DNA from: Bacillota bacterium
Lineage (GTDB): Bacteria > Bacillota > Clostridia > Lachnospirales > Lachnospiraceae
Direction: 5' to 3'
Assembly: GCA_023412855.1 (NCBI GenBank)
Contig: JAEZRJ010000078.1
Location: forward strand, 1-64,000
DNA length: 64,000 nucleotides
Positions 34,379 through 41,578 of this stretch are shown piece by piece (position 1 is the stretch's first letter; each line of letters begins with the position of its first letter). Position numbers and translations under genes: made by a program. The notes beneath the pieces are model-generated. The model was given only the letters and a program-made list of their open reading frames with translations. It was not told the DNA's origin and did no database searches.

Positions 34379-34770
34379 TCACTCATCCTCCACCATTACT
34401 ATTACAAGTATATATCCATCAAATAACCGGCCTGAGTACACAGGATAAACTTTCAGATGTGATATGGGGAAAACGCAGGTGCAGCAGGGCTGCGTCGAGG
34501 CCTTTCACATATTGCAGCTGGAAGTTTAAACAAGTAATCGGTCCAGCTAATTTGTGGATGATATACCAAGACACTTCCTCTAAATAATATAACACTACAT
34601 AGAAAAAATTTAAAGGAAAATTTCCTATTTATCGTATATTTCGTCTTTTTTCTTCCCTATTTTTCATTTTTCATATTTGGAAAGTTTTTGTGTACAAATA
34701 TTCACTTTTCATATATAATATAGATGCAAATTGATAAGGCTTTAATACAGAGGGAGCAACCGTCATTTAT
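34379..34770. other. Intergenic region with an unexplained folded element
   Basis: Between the chemoreceptor and the CNNM operon. At 34456-34509 ATGTGA pairs with TCACAT and encloses ACGCAG / CTGCGT. A second stem AGCTGGA / TCCAGCT follows at 34515-34547. Orientation is unclear: it is about 80 bases upstream of the chemoreceptor start on the minus strand and over 400 bases from the plus-strand operon. No known riboswitch motif was matched. The rest is AT-rich and includes TATAAT near 34715. Confidence 0.45.
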
Positions 34771-34899
34771 ATGGATTCTTTCGCGACATATTCAATTCGT
34801 TTATGTTTCATACGCGGAGAATTGAAATGGCAAGATTTTTATTGTACCGGGTGCGGTTACAGTAAAAGTCTTTTTTATCTTGCCTCTTCTCCGATATAA
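34771..34899 (+). CDS. Possible 42-residue leader ORF with a CxxC motif
   Basis: ATG at 34771 to TAA at 34899, 42 codons, with GAGGGAG 14 bases upstream. The product ends WQDFYCTGCGYSKSLFYL plus seven residues and has one Cys-x2-Cys pair. It lies 61 bases upstream of the CNNM gene and overlaps a folded leader segment. It may be a leader peptide, a remnant, or chance. Confidence 0.3.
   Translation: MDSFATYSIRLCFIRGELKWQDFYCTGCGYSKSLFYLASSPI
34829..34884 (+). promoter_or_regulatory. Folded leader with terminator-like hairpin before the CNNM/oadB operon
   Basis: GGCAAGAT (34829-34836) pairs with ATCTTGCC (34877-34884). Inside, TTTTATTGTACC pairs with GGTTACAGTAAAA around the loop GGGTGC and is followed by a six-T run at 34871-34876. 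The inner hairpin with T-run looks like an attenuator, and the outer stem would compete with its use. A CAATTC/GAATTG pair lies just upstream. Confidence 0.4.
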
Positions 34900-34960
34900 G
34901 GCACTACTAAAAACCATTGTAATTAAATTGAAATTACGTACTTTTAAGGAGGTATTATTT

Positions 34961-36295
34961 ATGGGCAGCGACCCTGTCGCCCGAACGATCACTTTACAAC
35001 TTTTATTTCTAGTATTTTTAACACTGGTAAACGCGTTTTTCGCGGGCGCCGAGATGGCGGTAGTTTCCGTCAACAAGAACAAAATCAAGCGGCTCGCCGG
35101 CGGGGGCAGCAAAAAGGCGGCTTTGATACTCCGCCTTTCGGAGAATTCCACCAACTTTTTATCCACCATCCAGGTGGCGATAACGTTCGCAGGCTTTTTC
35201 TCCAGTGCATCTGCAGCGACGGGTATTTCTCAGATACTCGCGGGCAAAATGGAGGAACTTAGCATTCCTTATAGCGGAACAGTTGCTGTGGTGGCAGTCA
35301 CATTGATTTTATCTTACTTCACACTGGTCTTCGGAGAACTGGTACCGAAGAGGGTGGCATTGCAGAAGGCGGAGAGCTTCAGCCTTTTCTGCGTAACTCC
35401 TATTTATTATGTATCCATTGCCTTGGCACCGTTTATCAAGCTGCTTTCCTTATCCACCAATGGGTTTCTTCATCTCATAGGTATGAAGTCCGCTTCTCTC
35501 GAGGAGGAAGTATCCGAGGAGGAAATAAAGTCTCTTTTGGAAACCGGGCAGGAAACGGGAGTTTTCAATGATATCGAGAAGGAAATGATCACTTCAATTT
35601 TTTCCTTCGATGATAAGAAAGCGAAGGAAGTGATGACTCCAAGGCAGGATATGATTGCAATAGATATTTCCAAGTACCGGGATGAATATTTGGACACCAT
35701 ATTACAGAGCAGACGCTCACGTATTCCTGTCTACGACAAGAACATGGATACCATCATCGGAATTCTTTCCGTAAAGGACTTCATGATCAAGGCAAAGGAG
35801 CAATCCTTTACCAATGTAGATATAAGGGCGCTTTTGCAGAAGCCCTATTTCGTTCCGGAGAATCAGAAGATCGACAAACTTTTTCAGGAAATGCAGAAAA
35901 GTAAAATTCATATGGCCGTTTTAGTGGATGAATACGGCGGCGTATCGGGTCTCGTAACTTTGGAAGACCTGATCGAAGAAATTGTCGGCGATATTTGGGA
36001 AGAATATGAAGAAGCGGATACGGGCATTGTGGAGCTTTCTTCCGGCGCATACCACATTCCCGGCAGCATGCTCATTTATGATTTAAACGAAGAACTGCAT
36101 CTTCACCTTACGAGCAACTGCGACACTCTATCCGGTTATTTGATCGAGCAGCTGGGGTATATCCCCGAGGAAACACAGCTTCCGCTTACTCTTAAGACGC
36201 CGGAAGCAAACTTTTCCATCACGGAGTTAAAAGATCGTGTCATTACTTCTGCTACGGCAGAAATAATAAATAAACAAAAGGAGAACGAATCATGA
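34961..36295 (+). CDS. CNNM/CorC-family transporter with CBS pair
   Basis: 444 residues from the ATG at 34961, which has AAGGAGG eight bases upstream; an in-frame ATG at 34880 lacks a site. A CNNM membrane domain (about 1-195, NAFFAGAEMAVVSVNKNKI) is followed by two CBS domains (about 215-330, VMTPRQDMIAIDISKYRDE, MAVLVDEYGGVSGLVTLEDL) and a CorC/HlyC domain. Often annotated as hemolysin; characterised relatives move magnesium, some in exchange for sodium. Its stop overlaps the start of oadB. Confidence 0.94.
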   Translation: MGSDPVARTITLQLLFLVFLTLVNAFFAGAEMAVVSVNKNKIKRLAGGGSKKAALILRLSENSTNFLSTIQVAITFAGFFSSASAATGISQILAGKMEELSIPYSGTVAVVAVTLILSYFTLVFGELVPKRVALQKAESFSLFCVTPIYYVSIALAPFIKLLSLSTNGFLHLIGMKSASLEEEVSEEEIKSLLETGQETGVFNDIEKEMITSIFSFDDKKAKEVMTPRQDMIAIDISKYRDEYLDTILQSRRSRIPVYDKNMDTIIGILSVKDFMIKAKEQSFTNVDIRALLQKPYFVPENQKIDKLFQEMQKSKIHMAVLVDEYGGVSGLVTLEDLIEEIVGDIWEEYEEADTGIVELSSGAYHIPGSMLIYDLNEELHLHLTSNCDTLSGYLIEQLGYIPEETQLPLTLKTPEANFSITELKDRVITSATAEIINKQKENES

Positions 36296-37434
36296 ATTTT
36301 ATTATTGAAGGAATTATGTCTGTAACATGGCAGCAAATTGTTATGTACTGCGTTGGCTTTTTGCTGATCTGGCTCGCTATAAAAAAGGAATACGAGCCGT
36401 CCCTGCTTTTACCTATGGGCTTTGGTGCCATCCTCGTTAACCTTCCCGCTTCCGGTGTAATCAATCAGGTGCTCGAAGGTGTAGGTGAGACTAACGGTAT
36501 TATCCAGTGGTTATTTGAAACCGGAATTGAAGCTTCCGAAGCGCTGCCGATCCTGCTCTTCATCGGTATCGGAGCTATGATCGACTTCGGTCCTCTGCTT
36601 TCCAAGCCTATTATGTTCTTATTCGGCGCTGCCGCACAGTTCGGTATTTTTGGCGCTATCCTCCTGGCGACTCTTCTCGGATTCGACTTGAAGGATGCTG
36701 CTTCTATCGGTATCATCGGCGCAGCTGACGGCCCTACGTCAATTTTAGTATCCCAGATACTACATTCCAAATATATCGGTGCCATAGCCGTGGCCGCTTA
36801 CTCCTATATGGCCCTCGTACCGATCGTTCAACCTTTTGCTATCAAGCTCGTTACAACGAAGAAAGAACGCCGTATCCGTATGGAGTACAAGCCTTCTCAG
36901 GTTTCTAAATCCATGCGTATCGCATTCCCTATCATCGTTACCGTTATTGTTGGTTTCATCGCTCCTTCTTCCGTTTCGCTCGTTGGTTTCCTTATGTTCG
37001 GTAACCTGATTCGCGAATGCGGTGTGCTCGGTACGATGTCCGATACGGCACAGAATTCTCTTGCTAACTTGATTACACTTTTACTCGGCATCACAATCTC
37101 CTTCAGTATGCAGGCTGCTGCTTTCGTAAACATAGACACCCTGAAGGTTATGTTGATCGGTCTTATCGCATTCGTGCTCGACACCATGGGCGGTGTGCTT
37201 TTTGCAAAATTCATCAATCTCTTCATACCTCACAACAAAATCAATCCTATGGTTGGTGCGGCAGGTATCTCCGCATTCCCTATGTCTTCACGTGTTGTGC
37301 AGAAGATGGCCATGAAAGAAGATCCGGGCAACGTTCTTATCATGCAGGCTGCGGGTGCTAACGTATCCGGACAGATTGCTTCCGTTATTGCCGGCGGACT
37401 TGTTATTAACCTTGTAACCAACTACTTGAAGTAA
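36292..37434 (+). CDS. oadB: Sodium-translocating decarboxylase beta subunit
   Basis: 380 residues with about eleven membrane helices. Family motifs GVGETNGIIQWLF, LLFIGIGAMIDFGPLL, GIIGAADGPTSILVSQ and MVGAAGISAFPMSSRVVQ include the aspartates and serines of the sodium path. In oxaloacetate, methylmalonyl-CoA and glutaconyl-CoA decarboxylases this subunit couples decarboxylation of carboxybiotin to sodium export. The start overlaps the CNNM stop as ATGA. No carboxyltransferase or biotin carrier gene is in the window, so the subunit either serves a complex encoded elsewhere or has another role. Confidence 0.95.
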   Translation: MNFIIEGIMSVTWQQIVMYCVGFLLIWLAIKKEYEPSLLLPMGFGAILVNLPASGVINQVLEGVGETNGIIQWLFETGIEASEALPILLFIGIGAMIDFGPLLSKPIMFLFGAAAQFGIFGAILLATLLGFDLKDAASIGIIGAADGPTSILVSQILHSKYIGAIAVAAYSYMALVPIVQPFAIKLVTTKKERRIRMEYKPSQVSKSMRIAFPIIVTVIVGFIAPSSVSLVGFLMFGNLIRECGVLGTMSDTAQNSLANLITLLLGITISFSMQAAAFVNIDTLKVMLIGLIAFVLDTMGGVLFAKFINLFIPHNKINPMVGAAGISAFPMSSRVVQKMAMKEDPGNVLIMQAAGANVSGQIASVIAGGLVINLVTNYLK

Positions 37435-37447
37435 GGAGGAACTTATT

Positions 37448-37594
37448 ATGACGAACAACGTAATAATTGCTTTGGAAATTATGGGAAAAGGAATGGCTGG
37501 CATTTTCATTACAACCCTTATCATCATCGGTATTGCCATGCTTCTTTCCAAGCTCACTGCTGGAAGCAGTAAAAAAAGCAAAGAAGAGAACTAA
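37448..37594 (+). CDS. OadG-like small membrane subunit
   Basis: 48 residues, starting at 37448 with AAGGAGGAA just upstream, 13 bases after oadB. One membrane helix (about 18-34, GIFITTLIIIGIAMLLSK) has the N-terminal segment and charged Lys/Ser tail seen in decarboxylase gamma subunits, but is shorter than a full OadG. By family knowledge such subunits assemble the membrane sector. Position directly after oadB and before a strong terminator supports a real gene. Confidence 0.8.
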   Translation: MTNNVIIALEIMGKGMAGIFITTLIIIGIAMLLSKLTAGSSKKSKEEN

Positions 37595-37616
37595 ATCATA
37601 TCATGAAAGATTTGAA

Positions 37617-37646
37617 GGAAGGGCGCTGAGCGCCCTTCTTTTTTTG
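37617..37646 (+). terminator. Terminator of the CNNM/oadB operon
   Basis: AAGGGCGC and GCGCCCTT around a TGA loop (37619-37637), followed by a T-run of eight or nine bases. Confidence 0.9.
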
Positions 37647-38010
37647 AGCATACAGAAATCTCGAAATCTCGTTGTGAATTTCCTGAGGAAGAAAAACGGC
37701 CCAAAAGAACTTTTACGTCCTCCGAACCGTTTTCCCAAACAAAACACCTATTATTAAACTACTGCTTTTTTATTTTATCACGAAGATTGCAGATTCTCAA
37801 CTGCTTCTCACAATTTTCTACAAATTACCTGTTACGCTATTACTGTTCACTCCGTTCTCAGTAACGTTACGCGTCCTCCCTATTTTATTTTTAGTTTATA
37901 ATTTCCTCATTCTTTTCTAATAATCATTAGTTTTGTTTAAGGAAATGAACACATCGCGTTCATATTTATACCATATACTATAGTTATCAAAAGGAGGTGG
38001 ATACCACAAC
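37647..38010. other. Intergenic region with a MITE fragment
   Basis: 364 bases without a supported gene. A weak AAACGG / CCGTTT hairpin lies near 37694-37732. At 37840-37866 the first 26 bases of repeat family B (TTACTGTTCAC and following) occur alone, a truncated copy. Before 38011 there is an AT-rich stretch with TATACTATAG at 37975-37984 that could be a -10 region for the small ORF. Confidence 0.5.
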
Positions 38011-38175
38011 ATGCATAAGGAAAACGCACCACAAAGGATATCCATGACAGAAATGGTTTATTCAAACGATAACTGGAAAATGTATTCTCACTTTCATGAT
38101 TATTTCCTGGAATTGCTCTCTTATGAGACGCAAAAAGTTTCCGGCTCCGACGTATGGCAGCTTAATTACATATAG
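38011..38175 (+). CDS. Possible 54-residue protein of unknown function
   Basis: ATG at 38011 to TAG at 38175 with a strong AAGGAGGTGG ending ten bases upstream. The product starts MHKENAPQRISMTEMVYS and is hydrophilic, with aromatic residues and no membrane segment. A hairpin GTCCGCT / AGCGGAC (38195-38210) and a full terminator (38261-38290) follow, so the unit has the parts of a small gene. Not recognised. Could also be a leader or chance. Confidence 0.4.
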   Translation: MHKENAPQRISMTEMVYSNDNWKMYSHFHDYFLELLSYETQKVSGSDVWQLNYI

Positions 38176-38260
38176 ATTCATGTTTATACCGCATGTCCGC
38201 TTTAGCGGACTCAAAATCAATAGTTGAAAGTTCTTTTCTTTCAACACTTCTCCTTTGTTC

Positions 38261-38290
38261 CCCCCGCATAGCATTATGCGGGGTTTTCTT
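38261..38290 (+). terminator. Plus-strand terminator overlapping the araC-family stop
   Basis: CCCCGCATA (38262-38270) pairs with TATGCGGGG (38275-38283), followed by TTTTCTT. It overlaps the final codons of the minus-strand AraC gene and probably ends transcription of the small ORF at 38011. A GTTGAAAG / CTTTCAAC stem at 38223-38245 could end the AraC gene on the other strand. Confidence 0.7.
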
Positions 38291-39194
38291 GTTGTCTCAT
38301 CATGTTCCTCTTATATTCCTTGGGTGTACACGCAAAAAAACGCTTGAATACCTTAGAAAAATTGCTGGGGCTGTCAAAGCCGCACAGCGTAGAAACCTCT
38401 GCCACGCAAAGCCCGGAGGAGTTTGTCAGCATGGAAGCCCCTTGCATTACCCGGTATTTCAGCAAATACTGTATGGGCGAAATCTGAATGACTCTCTGGA
38501 AACAGCGCAAACATTCCCTCTCCCCGATATCCGCTGCCTGCGCAATCTGGGAAAGCTGTATGTTCTCCGCATAGTGTTCATGGACAAAATCTAACATCTT
38601 TCGTATTCGTATCTCATCCTGGCTGACTTCCGAATTATTCTCGTCCATCTCTGCCTTATACTGGCGATACAGAAGCATGCAGAACGTGGACAGATGTGCT
38701 CTCACCTCAAGCTCATAGCCGAACCCTCCCTCTGCCACCGCTGCGAACGCTTCGGTAAAATGATCGATAAGAGGTACCTGCCAGCCTGTTTCCCGATAGA
38801 GCTGACAGCCATCCAAGAGGGAATACCGAACGATAGGCTCTACATATTTCTGGGCGAAAACTGAATTCTTGCTGCCCGTCACAAGCAGGTCCAAAAAAAC
38901 AAGGGAATGGTATTCGCAATCAGGATCTGCCGTAGCCCGGTGAAGAATGCCTGAATTAATGAAAACAGCCTCTCCCGCTTTCACTTCAAAAATCTTGCTG
39001 GGAATCTGAATCCGCATCACACCTTCTTCTATATAAATGATTTCCAATTCCTCATGATAATGCCACGGAATCTCATCCCATGCCCGGCTGGTGCACCGAT
39101 AGGAATAACCGGCGCAAGGAAAATCGATAGTCCCATGGGGGCTGAGTTCCCGTCCGCTGCTGTCCAAGTTGAGCGTGCATTGCTGGAGTGCCAT
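38274..39194 (-). CDS. AraC-family transcriptional regulator with cupin sensor domain
   Basis: 306 residues. The N-terminal cupin (about 25-150, IPWHYHEELEIIYIEEGVMRI, AVFINSGILHRATAD) should bind a small ligand. The C-terminal part (about 205-300) has the two helix-turn-helix motifs of AraC proteins (NIQLSQIAQAADIGERECLR, VAEVSTLCGFDSPSNFSKVF). AAAAGGAGAATTTCT precedes the start. It is divergent from the MFS/PHP/GH2 genes and is the likely regulator of that sugar-related unit. Confidence 0.93.
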   Translation of the reverse strand: MALQQCTLNLDSSGRELSPHGTIDFPCAGYSYRCTSRAWDEIPWHYHEELEIIYIEEGVMRIQIPSKIFEVKAGEAVFINSGILHRATADPDCEYHSLVFLDLLVTGSKNSVFAQKYVEPIVRYSLLDGCQLYRETGWQVPLIDHFTEAFAAVAEGGFGYELEVRAHLSTFCMLLYRQYKAEMDENNSEVSQDEIRIRKMLDFVHEHYAENIQLSQIAQAADIGERECLRCFQRVIQISPIQYLLKYRVMQGASMLTNSSGLCVAEVSTLCGFDSPSNFSKVFKRFFACTPKEYKRNMMRQQENPA

Positions 39195-39273
39195 AGAAAT
39201 TCTCCTTTTAGTCGTTTTTATTATATTATATGTCCAAATAAGTATTGTTTCAAGATGCAGAAGGCGATATTCT

Positions 39274-39423
39274 GTTACTGTTCACTCCGTTCTCAGCAAC
39301 GCATGATGTTCTGCAATACAAACTTTTTGCATTTAAATTCGCTGCGCGAAGCAGAAATCATCTCTTGAATCACGTTCTTACGCAGCTTAACAGCAAGTGT
39401 TAAGCTACTGTGTGAACAGTAAC
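39274..39423. mobile_element. MITE-like element, family B, copy 2 (150 bp, with target duplication)
   Basis: Same length and termini as copy 1 (GTTACTGTTCAC and GTGAACAGTAAC). Flanked exactly by the 8-bp direct repeat GATATTCT at 39266-39273 and 39424-39431. It sits between the AraC gene and the MFS gene in their shared control region. Its right end may provide the -35 hexamer of the MFS promoter. Confidence 0.9.
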
Positions 39424-39442
39424 GATATTCTTACATTATAAT
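39413..39442 (+). promoter_or_regulatory. Candidate hybrid promoter of the MFS operon
   Basis: TGAACA at 39413-39418 lies in the right terminal repeat of the MITE. An 18-base spacer leads to TATAAT at 39437-39442 in the native sequence, 24 bases before the MFS start codon. Before insertion no better -35 can be seen at that distance. Confidence 0.4.
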
Positions 39443-39465
39443 ATATATCTACAAGGAGAAAAGAC

Positions 39466-40635
39466 ATGACATCCATTTTATTAGTTATTATTTATATCGC
39501 ATTTATCAGCCTGGGCCTGCCGGACTCCCTTCTCGGCTCCGCTTGGCCGTCCATGTATGGAGAACTAGGCGTCCCCGTATCCTATGCGGGAGCTGTCAGT
39601 ATGATTATAGCTGCAGGAACTATCATATCCAGCCTTTTCAGCGACAGACTGATCCGCCGTTTCGGCACCGGCAAGATTACCCTCATCAGTGTAGCCATGA
39701 CTGCTCTGGCATTATTTGGCTTTTCCTTCTCCGGTTCTTTCTGGCAGCTATGCCTATGGGGCATCCCTTACGGACTGGGAGCAGGAAGCGTAGACGCCGC
39801 TCTGAATAACTTCGTAGCTCTGCACTACAAATCCCGCCATATGAGCTGGCTCCATTCCTTCTGGGGAATCGGCGCAACTACAGGCCCCTATATCATGGGA
39901 CTATGCCTGACAAACGGCTTTCAGTGGAATTACGGCTACATGATCATAGGTATCCTGCAAGTTGCTCTCGTGCTCTGCCTCATTCCCACATTGCCTCTAT
40001 GGAAACATAAGCAGAAGGCACAGGAAGAAGAAATCCACGCTCCGAAGGCTCTGCGCCTGTCAGATACTATAAAGCTTCCCGGAGCCAAAGCCATTCTGGT
40101 CGCATTTTTTTGCTACTGCGCCTTAGAAGCCACTACCGGCTTATGGGCCAGCAGCTATATGGTGCTTCATAAAGGCATCGACGCTCAGACTGCCGCGAAA
40201 TGGGCTTCTTTATTCTACCTCGGAATTACCATTGGGCGCCTTGCCTGCGGCTTTATCACGGACAAACTGGGCGACCGGCAGATGGTGCGCATCGGGCAGG
40301 CTATTGCCGGACTGGGAACGCTATTGCTCCTTCTCCCCTTCGGAAACAACATGACTCTTGCAGGACTGATTTTCATCGGGTTAGGCTGTGCGCCCATTTA
40401 CCCCAGCTTACTTCACGAGACGCCCGATAACTTCGGTGCTGATAAATCCCAGTCCATTATGGGTATGCAGATGGCATGCGCCTATGTAGGCACCACGCTC
40501 ATCCCGCCCTTATTCGGACTCATCGCGGAACATGTTTCTATCGCACTGTATCCGCTGTACCTTATCTTCTTCATTGTATTCATGTTCATCATGGCTGAAA
40601 GGATGAATAAAGTTCATGGAAAAAGAGTTAATTGA
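39466..40635 (+). CDS. Major facilitator superfamily transporter
   Basis: 389 residues, twelve predicted membrane helices. The loop motif SDRLIRRFGTGKITLIS after helix 2 and TDKLGDRQMVRIG after helix 8 are the MFS A motifs. The family resembles the FucP/YbjJ-like sugar or drug transporters. ACAAGGAGAAAAGAC precedes the start. The end overlaps the PHP gene by 20 bases, and a GH2 gene follows, so a sugar or glycoside substrate is a reasonable guess. Confidence 0.92.
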   Translation: MTSILLVIIYIAFISLGLPDSLLGSAWPSMYGELGVPVSYAGAVSMIIAAGTIISSLFSDRLIRRFGTGKITLISVAMTALALFGFSFSGSFWQLCLWGIPYGLGAGSVDAALNNFVALHYKSRHMSWLHSFWGIGATTGPYIMGLCLTNGFQWNYGYMIIGILQVALVLCLIPTLPLWKHKQKAQEEEIHAPKALRLSDTIKLPGAKAILVAFFCYCALEATTGLWASSYMVLHKGIDAQTAAKWASLFYLGITIGRLACGFITDKLGDRQMVRIGQAIAGLGTLLLLLPFGNNMTLAGLIFIGLGCAPIYPSLLHETPDNFGADKSQSIMGMQMACAYVGTTLIPPLFGLIAEHVSIALYPLYLIFFIVFMFIMAERMNKVHGKRVN

Positions 40636-41527
40636 TCTTCATATGCACAGTTATTACAGCGATGACGGGGAGTACTCTCCCACTGGACTCGTGCAAAAAT
40701 GTAAAGAATGCGGCATCACCATAATGTCCATCACCGATCACAACTGCGTGCGCGCCATTTCAGAGGGCCAGCAGGCTGCGAAGGAGGCCGGTATCCGTTT
40801 CCTTCCCGGCATCGAAATCGATTGCACCTTCCAAGGTGTCAACCTTCATGTCCTTGGCTACGGCATCGATTATACAAACGACGATTTTTATCTGCTGGAG
40901 AAAAATATAGAAGAACAACACATGCAGGCTTCCCTGCAAATGCTGCTATCCACGCAGGAACTGGGTTTTCATATCACAGAAAATGATATGGCAGAGTTAG
41001 CAAAGAATAACTATTGGAAGGACTGCTGGACCGGCGAGATGTTTGCCGAGCTACTGCTGAACCGGCCGGAATATAATGACCATCCGCTTCTTTCCCCTTA
41101 CCGGAGCGGTGGGGCGAGAGGTGATAATCCATATGTGAATTTCTATTGGGATTATTATGCACAAGGCAAAGCCTGCCATGCTAAGATAATCTATCCTTCC
41201 TTGATGCAAACCGTAAGTACTATTCACAAGAGCGGAGGGATTGCCATCCTCGCCCATCCCGGAATCAACTTGCAGAACCATTATGAGTTGCTCATCCCTA
41301 TTCTTAATACAGGTCTTGACGGAATCGAAGCCTTCAGCAGCTACCACGACGCCCCCGCCACGGAATATTTTTTGGGTAAGTGCCGCGAATTTCATCTGCT
41401 CCCCACCTGCGGAAGTGATTTTCACGGAAAGACAAAGCCTGCCATAAGGGTTGGGCAGGTTAACTACACTATCGGTTCAGGAGAGATAGCGGAGGGGCTA
41501 AATAGTTATTTTCCGCAAGTAAATTAA
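40616..41527 (+). CDS. PHP-domain metal-dependent phosphoesterase
   Basis: 303 residues. LIDLHMHSYYSDDGEYSP provides the paired histidines and aspartate, MSITDHNC the next histidine, PGIEIDC the glutamate, ILAHPG the third site and CGSDFHGK the last Asp/His pair. It is probably a trinuclear phosphoesterase acting on a small phosphorylated compound; the substrate is unknown. It overlaps the MFS gene and precedes the GH2 gene by 51 bases. Confidence 0.9.
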   Translation: MEKELIDLHMHSYYSDDGEYSPTGLVQKCKECGITIMSITDHNCVRAISEGQQAAKEAGIRFLPGIEIDCTFQGVNLHVLGYGIDYTNDDFYLLEKNIEEQHMQASLQMLLSTQELGFHITENDMAELAKNNYWKDCWTGEMFAELLLNRPEYNDHPLLSPYRSGGARGDNPYVNFYWDYYAQGKACHAKIIYPSLMQTVSTIHKSGGIAILAHPGINLQNHYELLIPILNTGLDGIEAFSSYHDAPATEYFLGKCREFHLLPTCGSDFHGKTKPAIRVGQVNYTIGSGEIAEGLNSYFPQVN

Positions 41528-41578
41528 GTGATATACTGTAATCACTATATGACTTAAATTCTGTGAGGTAAATCATAA

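Noticed and set aside
38193..38594. 133-codon plus-strand ORF opposite the AraC-family gene
   Set aside because: It is antisense to a well-supported regulator with two helix-turn-helix motifs and has no ribosome-binding site.
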